Of a DNA stretch of 64,000 nt, positions 1 to 8,082 are shown one piece after another. Source of the stretch: Bacilli bacterium (GTDB lineage Bacteria; Bacillota_I; Bacilli_A; RFN20; CAG-826). The notes under the pieces are model-generated. The model was not told where the DNA came from, made no database searches, and saw only the letters and a list, made by a program, of their open reading frames with translations. The stretch is from assembly GCA_024408335.1 (NCBI GenBank), contig JAKSVB010000009.1, positions 1-64,000 on the forward strand. Reading direction: 5' to 3'. Position numbers and translations under genes: made by a program. Each line of letters opens with the position of its first letter. Positions within the stretch are counted from its first letter, which is position 1.

Positions 1-249
1 AAAGTTGGTGATGCTTCTGTCATCATTAAAATGCCTAATAAATATCAAGTTAAAGTTGGTGACACAATTAAGATGGCGATTGAAATTCCATATGCAAGAT
101 TCTTCAATGAAACGACAACAAACGCAATCACTGAAGAACATAATGAATATGAGGAAATCGTTAATACGAAATCTTTAGATGAAGATAATGTCACAATTAT
201 CAAAAAAGAAAAGAAAGGTTTAGCTAAACTTTTCTCTAGAAAGAAATAA
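1..249 (+). CDS. C-terminal end of a sugar-type ABC transporter ATPase (partial)
   Basis: Only the last 82 codons are inside the window; the reading frame is open from base 1. The visible part begins KVGDASVIIKMPNKYQVKVGD and matches the TOBE/OB-fold tail of UgpC/MsmX-type importer ATPases, where a beta-rich segment ends in a pattern like 'hFFd..T..aI' (here ARFFNETTTNAI). After that motif there is an extra charged tail of about 40 residues ending KKEKKGLAKLFSRKK, which is lineage-specific. The ATPase core lies upstream and cannot be checked. The family call rests on the TOBE pattern alone. A terminator follows directly. Confidence 0.6.
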   Translation, partial: KVGDASVIIKMPNKYQVKVGDTIKMAIEIPYARFFNETTTNAITEEHNEYEEIVNTKSLDEDNVTIIKKEKKGLAKLFSRKK

Positions 250-263
250 CTAAATATTAAAAA

Positions 264-305
264 ATGACGGATCTTAGTCCAATTGGGTTAAATCCGTCAT
301 TTTTA
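264..305 (+). terminator. Rho-independent terminator after the ABC ATPase
   Basis: A 9-bp inverted repeat ATGACGGAT (264-272) / ATCCGTCAT (292-300) is followed by TTTTATTT. It closes the upstream transporter transcript. Confidence 0.8.
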
Positions 306-341
306 TTTGGTGATATATTTTGAATGTTTTCTGGTCTGTTA

Positions 342-467
342 TTAACGAATGATAGATGCAACGTTGATCCAACAGTATGCTAATTTAGCAAAGAAACCTA
401 ATTTTTTAGTAGCTGGTTTCTTGCTTTCGCTCATTTCCATTCTATCTAATTCTTCAAAGCCGTACAT
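342..467 (-). CDS. Small 41-aa protein of unknown function
   Basis: A 41-residue reading frame starts at the ATG at 467. It has a near-perfect Shine-Dalgarno AGGAGGAAAC (480-471 on the minus strand) three bases upstream, which is why this start was chosen over the ATG at 656. The peptide is charged at the front (MYGFEELDRMEMSESKKP) and has a basic-hydrophobic tail (KKLGFFAKLAYCWINVASIIR carries one Cys and one Trp). That shape is compatible with a small secreted or membrane-active peptide, but no family is recognised and there is no double-glycine leader. The 5' region contains operator-like repeats (see 583-656). It stands alone, convergent with the upstream ABC gene. Confidence 0.5.
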   Translation of the reverse strand: MYGFEELDRMEMSESKKPATKKLGFFAKLAYCWINVASIIR

Positions 468-582
468 AATGTTTCCTCCTACGTTTTTAATGTTTTTCTG
501 CAGTGCTTTTCTTGCCTGCAGACATACTATACACAATTGTTTTTTCTTGATGTAAATGAATTTTGTTAAAAAGGTTAAAACT

Positions 583-656
583 ATGCATATGCACAAAGGA
601 AATAATGCAAATGCACAATCACAAGAGTATACAATGTATATGTTGTGCAAATGCAT
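583..656. promoter_or_regulatory. Three copies of an ATGCA-NN-TGCAC motif, probable operator cluster
   Basis: ATGCATATGCAC (583-594) and ATGCAAATGCAC (605-616) are direct copies. GTGCAAATGCAT (645-656) is the same motif on the opposite strand (ATGCATTTGCAC). The second and third copies also form a longer inverted repeat (TGCACAA / TTGTGCA). They lie 116-189 bp upstream of the 41-aa gene (minus strand) and about 230 bp upstream of the membrane protein at 884. The rest of 468-883 is AT-rich. It has a weak inverted repeat ACCCGCT/GCGGGT (769-775/805-810) and no convincing gene. A regulator-binding role is inferred from the repeat geometry. Confidence 0.4.
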
Positions 657-883
657 AGTAAAAATATGAATAACCTAGTTAAAATAAAAAATGAAAAAGT
701 GAATTCTTTTCATGCAAACAGTTAATTAAAGAGCTGAAATATTCGCGAGGCTCACCAATGGTTTATATACCCGCTCCAGATTTCCTTGGATTCTAGTGAA
801 AGTGGCGGGTTTGATTTATCTCGTGCCTTTAATAAGGGTATTTTGGTAAAATAGTCATGTAATAAATACAGTTTGAAAAAAGA

Positions 884-1417
884 ATGGGCAAAAAGAGTTT
901 TTTAAGAAGCGAATCGCTATCAAACATCAGCGACAAAGCGATAAACACAATTCATCTATTGACTATTCTGGTTTTTTCGGCAGGACTTTCGGCTGGCTTC
1001 CTCGTCTCCGTTTCGGGGTTCGAACTTAAATATCAGTATGTGAGGACGGTGTTCCTTGCCTTCCTCCTTGCGTTAGGGACAACAATCGCCCTATCTATTT
1101 GGCTGTTTACTTGCATGAAAAAGAACCGCGTCCTCAAAAGCGACTGGCTGTTTTTGGCTTTGATCGTTCCTCTATATTTATTAATAGCGGTGGCGGCGAT
1201 ATCCGCTATTTTCACCGTGAAGACAACCATCATTTCTGAAGGCGTAGCGCAAACGAGGGCAAAAGTGTTCTATCCGCTTTTTATTATGCTTCCGCTTGGA
1301 TTGGCGAACTCCTTGGCTTGCTACTACTTTTATCTCAAACCGCTCATTCTGGAACGAAACAGAAGGAGCGAGGAGAAAATGGGCGGTAGAAAAAGTTTTG
1401 AAGATGACAAAGGCTAA
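884..1417 (+). CDS. Four-helix membrane protein, unknown function
   Basis: A 177-aa protein with four predicted transmembrane helices (about residues 22-44, 52-77, 88-111, 128-150), a basic N-terminus and a charged C-terminal tail (RRSEEKMGGRKSFEDDKG). Both termini are expected inside the cell. No catalytic motif or known family is recognised. The Shine-Dalgarno region (GAAAAAAGA) is weak. It sits at the head of an accessory block that contains two lipoproteins with duplicated leaders, and a short copy of the same repeat starts 11 bp after its stop codon. A role with the neighbouring lipoproteins is possible but not shown by the sequence. Confidence 0.6.
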   Translation: MGKKSFLRSESLSNISDKAINTIHLLTILVFSAGLSAGFLVSVSGFELKYQYVRTVFLAFLLALGTTIALSIWLFTCMKKNRVLKSDWLFLALIVPLYLLIAVAAISAIFTVKTTIISEGVAQTRAKVFYPLFIMLPLGLANSLACYYFYLKPLILERNRRSEEKMGGRKSFEDDKG

Positions 1418-1427
1418 AAAATAACGA

Positions 1428-1456
1428 GTTCGTCTGGTATTGATTGTGGTTCACCA
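1428..1456. repeat. 29-bp repeat, copy 1 (second copy at 3694-3722)
   Basis: The 29-bp segment starting GTTCGTCTGGTATTGAT and ending GTGGTTCACCA recurs at 3694-3722 with one mismatch (T/C). The two copies flank the pair of lipoprotein genes, as expected from local duplication or recombination. Confidence 0.75.
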
Positions 1457-1605
1457 AACAAAATATAACGAGGCAAGTCCTCGTTTTTTGTTTGGACCCA
1501 AGCAGGAATTGAACGAAGGGAAAAACTTTTGCTGTCTTCTCTCCGTAAATGCCACTAGAGCGAATATTGCTACTAATATGCAAAGCAATATGTTAATATT
1601 GGCCC
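1457..1605 (+). repeat. Intergenic cassette copy 1: terminator plus lipoprotein gene leader
   Basis: About 150 bp here is repeated almost exactly at 2426-2575. The shared unit contains a terminator (AACGAGG CAAGT CCTCGTT TTTTG, 1467-1489), a conserved 100-bp leader beginning near AGCAGGAATTGAACGAAGGG, and the start of the next gene (GGCCCATGAATAAAAAA). The homology continues into the signal peptides of the two lipoproteins, so the leader and the 5' end of the gene were duplicated together. Confidence 0.8.
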
Positions 1606-2349
1606 ATGAATAAAAAACTCTGCCTGACATTGACCATTGCGGCCTTCTGTCTATCTTCCTGCAACCGTTTAGAAAACGCTCTTGAGAAAGGGGTCCTTTG
1701 GTACAGCGAGGAAACAAGTTTTCAGGTGTCGATGCAAAACGATAACCTAAACGGAGTAGCCTCTTTGGTGGTTAATGGTGTAAAGACGAAAATGGTTGCA
1801 GAGTTTTCGGATTCCCCTTTAGGTTTGCGTTTGTATTCACAAAGCAATGATTTCCCTGGATATCCTGGAAGCCAAGATCTTCTCTTTTCGGTCAAGGATG
1901 TTCATGTGTCTCTCTTCGGCGGATCAACAATGGCTATTTCGTGCTATGACAATCATACTGGCGACCCGTATTACGACAGCTTCAAGACTACCTTGAAAAA
2001 GAGGTCTCTTTCTCGTGACGAGATGGACGCGAAAATGTTCGTTGGCAATTCTTGGGCAAACGAGGATGAGTCCCTTGCGCTCATAAGGGAGAGAGATACC
2101 GTCTTTGACGGAAAGATGTCCGTTAGAATCAATAAAGTCTGGGGAGGGTTCTTTCGTTTCCTTGATGATGGGATTTTTGAGCTTGAGGACAAAGATGGCA
2201 ACATGTCTGAAGGCACCTATGAGACGGTTGACTGCTATTCCATGGTCTTGCGCGTGTCAAAAGGGGCGCTTTTGGAGAAATTTGGAAACGTCATCAAGAT
2301 GGAAAACAGATGGGCGTATGATGTGGCCCGCTGGGAACAAGAGTCCTAA
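1606..2349 (+). CDS. Lipoprotein, paralogue leader family, unknown function
   Basis: A 247-aa secreted lipoprotein. The signal peptide MNKKLCLTLTIAAFCLSSC ends in the lipobox LSSC with the lipidation Cys at residue 19. The mature part is beta-rich, with many Gly/Asp turns (about 20-150) and a C-terminal segment around residues 150-240 (VFDGKMSVRINKVWGGFFRF..GIFELEDKDG). This looks like a small beta-barrel/lipocalin-like fold, but no family is named. The first 11 residues and the upstream 150 bp are nearly identical to those of the lipoprotein at 2576; the mature sequences differ. There is no Shine-Dalgarno before ATG, and a weak -10 (TAATAT) lies 6 nt upstream, so translation may be leaderless. 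Confidence 0.7.
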   Translation: MNKKLCLTLTIAAFCLSSCNRLENALEKGVLWYSEETSFQVSMQNDNLNGVASLVVNGVKTKMVAEFSDSPLGLRLYSQSNDFPGYPGSQDLLFSVKDVHVSLFGGSTMAISCYDNHTGDPYYDSFKTTLKKRSLSRDEMDAKMFVGNSWANEDESLALIRERDTVFDGKMSVRINKVWGGFFRFLDDGIFELEDKDGNMSEGTYETVDCYSMVLRVSKGALLEKFGNVIKMENRWAYDVARWEQES

Positions 2350-2425
2350 CTCTGTTTACAATGAAAAAACAAAACAATGAAGCCATCTAATCGAACGAGG
2401 TTCGACAGGCGATATGGCTGATTAC

Positions 2426-2575
2426 CAAACAAAATATAACGAGGCAAGTCCTCGTTTTTTGTTTGGACATAGCAGGAATTGAACGAAGGGAAAAACTTTT
2501 GCTGTCTTCTCTCCGTAAATGCCACTAGAGCGAATATTGCTATTAATATGCAAAGTAATATGTTACTATTGGCCC
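2426..2575 (+). repeat. Intergenic cassette copy 2: terminator plus lipoprotein gene leader
   Basis: Second copy of the unit at 1457-1605, including the terminator stem AACGAGG (2438-2444) / CCTCGTT (2450-2456) with a T-run and the same leader up to GGCCCATGAATAAAAAA. Only scattered single-base changes separate the copies, so the duplication is recent compared with the divergence of the coding regions downstream. Confidence 0.8.
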
Positions 2576-3520
2576 ATGAATAAAAAACCCTGCCTGAAAT
2601 TGACCATTGTGGCTGCATCGTGCTGCCTCCTTTCCTGCTCTAGTGTTCATGAAACCGGTCAAATTGAGTCGTTCTTAAACGAAAACGCTTCTGCTGACTA
2701 TGTGGTCATTTCCGAAACCCATATCAAAAAAGGCAATCAAGTCCATGAGGTGAAGCCTCTTCTTGATGATTGCCTTTCGGAATATCATCAAAACAGCAAA
2801 GTCAATTCAACCATCCTTGAATGCAAAACCGTAGGAAAAGATGCTTATTATGCTGTCTTGCTTGGCAAGTGTCCTGATTTTGATCTTTGCTTCCTTTCTG
2901 TTGATCCGGAGACGCTAGAAGCAGCGTTCGTCGGAAGCATAACGCCATCATCGCTTGTTTCGCTTGGCGTAGCGCCTGATTGGATCGCTTCGACTGATGA
3001 ACTGTCAGTTCGTGTCGCGGATGGCTTTGACGAGAAACCGCTTTTCGAGTTTGATCTATTCTCTCTTCGAGATTCGAAAAACATGGATGTTTTGATTTCA
3101 AGCAACGGTCTTACCGTTTCTCCAAGGGATTATGGCCGCTCGAATAGTTATCGCGAACTAAGGCTTCAAAAAGGCGTAACGATAAAGAACCCTCGTTCCA
3201 TCTTTGATAACCGGGAAATCCGTTCCTTTAACCGCATAGAGAAAAATGAGGAACTAACGGACTTTGAATCCCTCCTTATGAAAAACGAAATCGCAAGGGA
3301 GATCACAAAAAAGTGGGGCAAATGGGAATTTGAAGGGGAGGCTGAGTACATTGGGCAGGATGGCTCGCTTTTTGTCGAATATGCACTGGCATATCATCGT
3401 TGGCCGGACATAAACTACTGTTATTTAGTTTTTGAGGTTGATTTAGAAGCATTGCATCTTTCTTTTGTGGGGATTACTCCTAAGAATAAAAAGCTTTCGG
3501 GTGTCGTCAAAATATCGTAA
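2576..3520 (+). CDS. Lipoprotein, paralogue leader family, unknown function
   Basis: A 314-aa lipoprotein. The start at 2576 is fixed by alignment with the duplicated gene at 1606. The signal peptide MNKKPCLKLTIVAASCCLLSC has the lipobox LLSC with Cys at residue 21. The mature chain appears to contain two similar halves: 'YYAVLLGKCPDFDLCFLSVDPETLEAAFVG' near residues 83-115 and 'LFVEYALAYHRWPDINYCYLVFEVDLEALHLSFVG' near residues 265-300. Each has an aromatic strand, a Cys-aromatic turn and a 'D.E.L...FVGI/S' ending, which suggests an internal domain duplication. No enzyme motif is visible. It shares only the leader and signal peptide with its upstream neighbour. Confidence 0.7.
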   Translation: MNKKPCLKLTIVAASCCLLSCSSVHETGQIESFLNENASADYVVISETHIKKGNQVHEVKPLLDDCLSEYHQNSKVNSTILECKTVGKDAYYAVLLGKCPDFDLCFLSVDPETLEAAFVGSITPSSLVSLGVAPDWIASTDELSVRVADGFDEKPLFEFDLFSLRDSKNMDVLISSNGLTVSPRDYGRSNSYRELRLQKGVTIKNPRSIFDNREIRSFNRIEKNEELTDFESLLMKNEIAREITKKWGKWEFEGEAEYIGQDGSLFVEYALAYHRWPDINYCYLVFEVDLEALHLSFVGITPKNKKLSGVVKIS

Positions 3521-3693
3521 CGTTTTTTATTCTCAAATTAGCTCATTCGTTATTGTGGACCCGAATCATAACGCTAGGTTTTACAAACGATACATTTGAG
3601 TTCCGGTTACAGATATCGCGATGCTTGAAACCGAATAAACGTAAAACGAGGCATATAAATTTCAAAATCCAGAATCAACAGGTGCTATTAGGT

Positions 3694-3722
3694 GTTCGTC
3701 TGGTATTGATCGTGGTTCACCA
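3694..3722. repeat. 29-bp repeat, copy 2
   Basis: Matches 1428-1456 (GTTCGTCTGGTATTGAT...GTGGTTCACCA, one mismatch) and lies in the 274-bp gap before the ABC gene. The rest of that gap holds no credible gene; an AT-rich TATAAT at 3771-3776 may be the -10 box of the ABC gene. Confidence 0.7.
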
Positions 3723-3794
3723 ACAAAAGACTAACAAAGTGCAGAACTACCAACCAAGCGAGAATTATATTATAATAATTACGCAGGTTTGAAG

Positions 3795-5858
3795 ATGATT
3801 AGATTTGAAGAAGTAAGTTATAATTACGATAAACAAGAACTAGTACTGAATAAAGTGAATCTGGAATTTCCAGATCATGGTTTTGTTTTGATAAAAGGAA
3901 AAAGCGGTTCGGGTAAAACGACGCTGATCAATTTGCTGTCTGGCCTAGATACTCCTTCCAGTGGAAGAATCCTTTTCGAAAACGAAGAACTTAAAGGAAA
4001 GGTTCTAAGTGAGCATAGGAGACAAAACGTAGGAGTTGTTTTTCAAGAACTAAACCTGATTAGAAACTTATCGATTGAAAACAATCTCAAAATCGCCTTC
4101 GAAGCAAGCGGTTTCGAGTATGATGTTGAAGAGTCCAAACGTCTTTTAGAAGTGGTTGGCCTTAAATACGATGAAATTGCCAGCAGTTTTCCAAACGAAC
4201 TATCAGGAGGGCAGCAGCAAAGAATCGCGTTGGTTCGTTCTTTGGTCAAAAAACCGAAGATATTAGTTTTAGACGAACCGACTTCCGCTTTAGATTACGA
4301 CAATGCGGACGATGTTTTGAAAATACTTAAAAAATTATCTGAAAAGATTTTGGTGGTTGTTGCAAGCCATGATTTGTTGAGACTTGAAAAAATCGCCACC
4401 AAAATAATTTCTTTGGATGAGCAGAGCGAAAAACACGAAGCAAAAGAAATCAATCTCGATGCTTTGCCATGTGAATCGGCTGCCAGAACGAAAAAAACGT
4501 TGTCCCTTCAAACGATACTTCCTTTTGTTTTTTCACTGAGGTTTAAAAACCGCTTTAGAATAATCGGCTCCATAATAGCTACAGTCATTCTCACCATAAT
4601 GATTTGCTTTTCAAGCTGTTTGGTTTTTACTGACACAAACCGAGTGCTATTGAATGCTCAGTCATCTATGAATCCGTCTTATTTTTCTTTGTCGATTAGT
4701 AAAGAAACCTATAACACAAGTGAGTATGTTCATTTTGAAAAGGACTTAGAAAAGAAGATGGTTGAAAAGGGATACTACAGGTTTTCTTTTGTCGGAAAAA
4801 CAATGGCTCTCTTTCAAGATAATGATAGTGTTAATTCAGATAGAAAAATATCCTTCTTCACTCACTATGGAGGGGATAATTACGCCGCTGAAATAGATGA
4901 CAATTTGGGACTAGCCTTTGATAACCGTTTTGATATTGAAAAACAACATTTGCCAAATGATTTCGGAGAGATTGCCGTTACTTCTTCCGTTGCTGATTTC
5001 CTTGTTGGTTATGCATATGAAGACAACGTCGTTAATGGCGGTCAAGTCATGAGAACGAAAAAATATAGCAGTGTTACTGATTTAATGGAAAAGGGATACT
5101 GCTATGGAAAAAAGATAACTGCTATCTTGAAAACCCCGGATCAAAGTCATTTAGATTTTTTGGAAAATAGCGAGACCTCTAGTGAAAATAAGTTGAATGG
5201 TTTCACGATAGCGAAATGCGTATTCGTTAAGAAAGGTTATAACGCATGGCTTCAGACACAGTCGAGCGACTATAACGATTTCTCGATTTACGACAATCCT
5301 TGGAATATGCTTGGGAAAATTAAATCGAATAAGCAGGCCACATTGAAGGAATTGTCATCTTTTACGTATGAAAAAGAAGGTTCGAAATATAGTGTCGAAA
5401 TCAAAAACTTGCATAGCGAACATATATATTTTGCGCGTGAATTCAAACTGAAAAACATACCTGGAAAGGTTCTTTTTGCCGCTGCGATTTTCATGTCGTT
5501 GATCTCCTTTTTGATTTCGGCTTCCTTGTTTTCCTCGATAACCAAAAAAGACGATGTTAGTTTAGGCATTATGCATAGTTTGGGAGCCAATTCCAAGAGC
5601 ATAGCGCTCATAACGTTCACAGCTTTGGCGGTGTTACAAATAATTGAATTGCTTATGTTTTCAATCGCTTATGTTGCCACATGGTTAATAATTAACGCTA
5701 TCATCTCAACCGAGTTCTCATTCTTCTCATTTTTTTCGCTCCCGCTTTTATTTACTTTGTTATCCCAGCTAGTCATTTCTGTTTTATCTGTATTGCCTGG
5801 TTTAAAGAAAGCCATTACCGTCAAACCAATAAACATGGTTCGCGAATACAATAAATAG
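3795..5858 (+). CDS. ABC transporter: ATPase fused to FtsX-type permease
   Basis: A 687-aa fusion protein. The N-terminal ABC ATPase has Walker A GKSGSGKTT (35-43), signature LSGGQ (136-140), Walker B ILVLDEP (156-162) and the switch His in SHD (192). A single membrane helix at about 256-278 leads to a large outside domain (280-555). The C-terminus has three or four helices (557-580, 600-637, 645-670) in the FtsX/MacB arrangement. Such single-chain proteins act as dimers and move peptides or lipoproteins by mechanotransmission; the substrate is unknown. The ATG at 3795 is preferred over the TTG at 3789 because the AGG motif (3785-3787) is spaced correctly only for the ATG. It follows two surface lipoproteins, which may be linked in function. 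Confidence 0.85.
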   Translation: MIRFEEVSYNYDKQELVLNKVNLEFPDHGFVLIKGKSGSGKTTLINLLSGLDTPSSGRILFENEELKGKVLSEHRRQNVGVVFQELNLIRNLSIENNLKIAFEASGFEYDVEESKRLLEVVGLKYDEIASSFPNELSGGQQQRIALVRSLVKKPKILVLDEPTSALDYDNADDVLKILKKLSEKILVVVASHDLLRLEKIATKIISLDEQSEKHEAKEINLDALPCESAARTKKTLSLQTILPFVFSLRFKNRFRIIGSIIATVILTIMICFSSCLVFTDTNRVLLNAQSSMNPSYFSLSISKETYNTSEYVHFEKDLEKKMVEKGYYRFSFVGKTMALFQDNDSVNSDRKISFFTHYGGDNYAAEIDDNLGLAFDNRFDIEKQHLPNDFGEIAVTSSVADFLVGYAYEDNVVNGGQVMRTKKYSSVTDLMEKGYCYGKKITAILKTPDQSHLDFLENSETSSENKLNGFTIAKCVFVKKGYNAWLQTQSSDYNDFSIYDNPWNMLGKIKSNKQATLKELSSFTYEKEGSKYSVEIKNLHSEHIYFAREFKLKNIPGKVLFAAAIFMSLISFLISASLFSSITKKDDVSLGIMHSLGANSKSIALITFTALAVLQIIELLMFSIAYVATWLIINAIISTEFSFFSFFSLPLLFTLLSQLVISVLSVLPGLKKAITVKPINMVREYNK

Positions 5859-6062
5859 CTTTTTGTGGTTACGCCATAATACACAAAACGCTGCTTTGGC
5901 AGGTTTTTCAGTGCCTAGAATCTCGGATGTACCAATATAGAGCATTTTAGTTAAGAAGACCTTGCGCGCCAACTAGTCCTCTTACTCGTAACATCTTTTA
6001 GAATTTTTAAATATTTTGTCGTAATTACAGCATTCAAACACGTTGTATAATTGGAGGGCAAA

Positions 6063-6518
6063 ATGAAACAAGTTGACATCGAACGTTACTACAATCTTTA
6101 TTCGCAAGACGTCATGAATGTCGCTTATTTTTATCTTGGAAACAAAGAAGATGCGGAGGATGTCCTTGTCGAAACATTCATGAGAATGATGAACAAGTCG
6201 CCGATGCACTTAGGAAACATAAAGTCTTATTTATTAACGAGTGCATTCCATCTCTCTTATGATTCTTTAAGAAAAAAGAAAGCAGCGCCTCTTGATTTAG
6301 AAATCACCGCTTCGCCAATGCATAGCGAAGAAGTCGATGAATTAAGGAAAGCTTTGTTTGCTTTGCCTCCAAAAGATAAAGAGCCTTTGATTCTTTGTTA
6401 TATCGAAGGCTATGACGCAAAAGAAGCTGCAAAGATTCTTTCCCTTTCTCTTTCAGCGTTAAACAAGAGACTAGAAAGAGGAAAGAAAATGCTTAAGGAG
6501 GCCCTTAAAGATGAATGA
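6063..6518 (+). CDS. ECF-type RNA polymerase sigma factor
   Basis: A 151-aa extracytoplasmic-function sigma-70 protein. Region 2 is at the N-terminus (YNLYSQDVMNVAYFYLGNKEDAEDVLVETF, where the 'D.EDV..ETF' helix binds the -10 element). Region 4 is at the C-terminus (LRKALFALPPKDKEPLILCYIEGYDAKEAAKILSLS..ALNKRLERGKKML), a helix-turn-helix for the -35 element. The start at 6063 follows the Shine-Dalgarno GGAGGG (6053-6058). The gene overlaps the serpin gene by 8 nt, so the two are translationally coupled in the usual sigma/anti-sigma arrangement. A TATAAT at 6046-6051 may be its own -10 box. Confidence 0.9.
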   Translation: MKQVDIERYYNLYSQDVMNVAYFYLGNKEDAEDVLVETFMRMMNKSPMHLGNIKSYLLTSAFHLSYDSLRKKKAAPLDLEITASPMHSEEVDELRKALFALPPKDKEPLILCYIEGYDAKEAAKILSLSLSALNKRLERGKKMLKEALKDE

Positions 6519-8004
6519 AGGTATTGAAAGCAAGATTGAGTCTTTAAAGGATGAAGCACCTAAAACAAAAGGCTCATTCCGCTTATTCCAAAAGAACGTT
6601 GAAGCGAAAACGGAATCAAGAAGGAAAAGAAATAAAAAGAGAATCATCAGAAGAAGCATCGTATTCGCTTCAATTGCTTCTCTTCTCGTTTTGGGAATCG
6701 GAAGCATGTTTTTCGAAGTCAAAAAAGAGACAAGGGATCTATCAAAACGCTTTTCATATAACGAATTTAGACTTGCGGAAAACGAAACCTTCAAACGCCT
6801 AAACGATTTCAAATACCCAGAAGGAGGAGAAGTCCAAAGAGTGTCGCCTGAATACGAAAAGGCGATGAATGAATTCGCTTTTGATTTGTATTCGAACGTA
6901 GAATCAAGGGAAAACATCATCATTAATCCATTCACTTCATATCTCCAGCTCGACTTAATAAGCCATGGGGCATCAAACAACACCCTAAAAGAAGCATTCG
7001 ATTCCGCTCTCCATCTTTCTTCAGACGAAAGAGATGAGAATTTCCTTAAAGCGTTTTTGACTAACCGCGACAAAGGAAGCGATTCGACTAGCCACATCGA
7101 AACATATAACGCTGCATTCCTTGATAATAAATATGTCTTCAAGACCGATTATTTGGATTATCTTACTTCCAGATACTGCGAGGCTTATTCTTTTGATATC
7201 AAAAGTCCAAAAGACGTGTCTTTGATGACGAATTGGGCTAACCAAAGGGCGAAGGAGGTTTCTATTTCTCCATCTGACTTTTCTTTCTCTGAGAGATCTG
7301 CTTTGGTGTTCCTTAGCACCATGAACTTCAAAGGAAAATGGGGATTTAACAAAAAAGACACGAAGGATATGACCTTCTACACAAAGGAAGGAACCGAAGT
7401 CGTTGTTCCAGGCATGAAACACGCTTATATCGGAAGCGCCTACCAATATGATGGATATTGGTCTTTCAATATGCATTTCTATGGAGGATACGCAATCCAG
7501 TTCCTAACCCCAGACAAAAGAGAAGATGACATTCATACGCTCCTAAAAGGAAAGAACTTCTTCTTTGAAAAAGAAGAAAACAAATACGTTCCAAAGAATC
7601 GTCAGCCATATCATGACTCTCTAAGTAGTCTTAGTTACATTATCGACGTCACTCTTCCAAGATTCAAAAACAGCAATAAGGTTTCCTTCGAAAATGCCTT
7701 CAAAGCAATGGGGTTATCTAGCGTTTATAATCCATCCTTGTCTTTAGGAAACATGTTTGAGGAGAAGACGCCTAGCGGAAATGATTTGTATGTTTGGGTT
7801 GAAGAATCGAAACAAACCAATTCTGTTTCATGGGACGAAGATGGCGTTGTGGCTTCGACAATCGAAGCGAAGAATTTCGCCGCTGGAGCAGCGATGGAGA
7901 TGAGAAATGGAGTGTCTTTCACTTTCGATTCGCCATTCGTTTATGTCATTCGTGACCGCAATAACCTTCCAATCTACGTCGGAAGCGTTGATAACTTTAA
8001 GTAA
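6511..8004 (+). CDS. Membrane-anchored serpin, candidate anti-sigma partner
   Basis: A 497-aa protein with three parts: a highly charged cytoplasmic segment (1-48), one membrane helix (about 49-70, IVFASIASLLVLGIGSMFF), and an extracellular serpin domain (about 110-497). Serpin landmarks include NPFTSYLQLDLISHGASNNT, the breach/shutter strand SALVFLSTMNFKGKW, DVTLPRFK, the hinge DEDGVVAST (442-450), and the closing strand FDSPFVYVIRD..PIYVGSV. If the hinge E443 is P17, the scissile P1 is near G459. P14 is Val and P8 is Glu rather than the usual Thr/Ala, so true protease inhibition is uncertain. Overlap with the ECF sigma gene suggests the cytoplasmic part binds the sigma factor; this is inference, as no zinc-finger anti-sigma motif is seen. 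Confidence 0.85.
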   Translation: MNEGIESKIESLKDEAPKTKGSFRLFQKNVEAKTESRRKRNKKRIIRRSIVFASIASLLVLGIGSMFFEVKKETRDLSKRFSYNEFRLAENETFKRLNDFKYPEGGEVQRVSPEYEKAMNEFAFDLYSNVESRENIIINPFTSYLQLDLISHGASNNTLKEAFDSALHLSSDERDENFLKAFLTNRDKGSDSTSHIETYNAAFLDNKYVFKTDYLDYLTSRYCEAYSFDIKSPKDVSLMTNWANQRAKEVSISPSDFSFSERSALVFLSTMNFKGKWGFNKKDTKDMTFYTKEGTEVVVPGMKHAYIGSAYQYDGYWSFNMHFYGGYAIQFLTPDKREDDIHTLLKGKNFFFEKEENKYVPKNRQPYHDSLSSLSYIIDVTLPRFKNSNKVSFENAFKAMGLSSVYNPSLSLGNMFEEKTPSGNDLYVWVEESKQTNSVSWDEDGVVASTIEAKNFAAGAAMEMRNGVSFTFDSPFVYVIRDRNNLPIYVGSVDNFK

Positions 8005-8011
8005 CATCATG

Positions 8012-8035
8012 AGCCCTTTTATAAGGGCTTTTCTT
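8012..8035 (+). terminator. Terminator after the serpin gene
   Basis: AGCCCTT (8012-8018), loop TTAT, AAGGGCT (8023-8029), then TTTCTTT. It separates the sigma-serpin operon from the xylanase. Confidence 0.8.
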
Positions 8036-8082
8036 TACTATCTCTCTTTTCGTTTGTAAAATATTAAAAGAGGGATACGAAT

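Noticed and set aside
3553-3792. 79-codon open frame before the ABC gene
   Set aside because: No Shine-Dalgarno, poor composition (long runs of Asn, Gln, Ile), and it covers repeat remnants and the likely promoter of the ABC gene.
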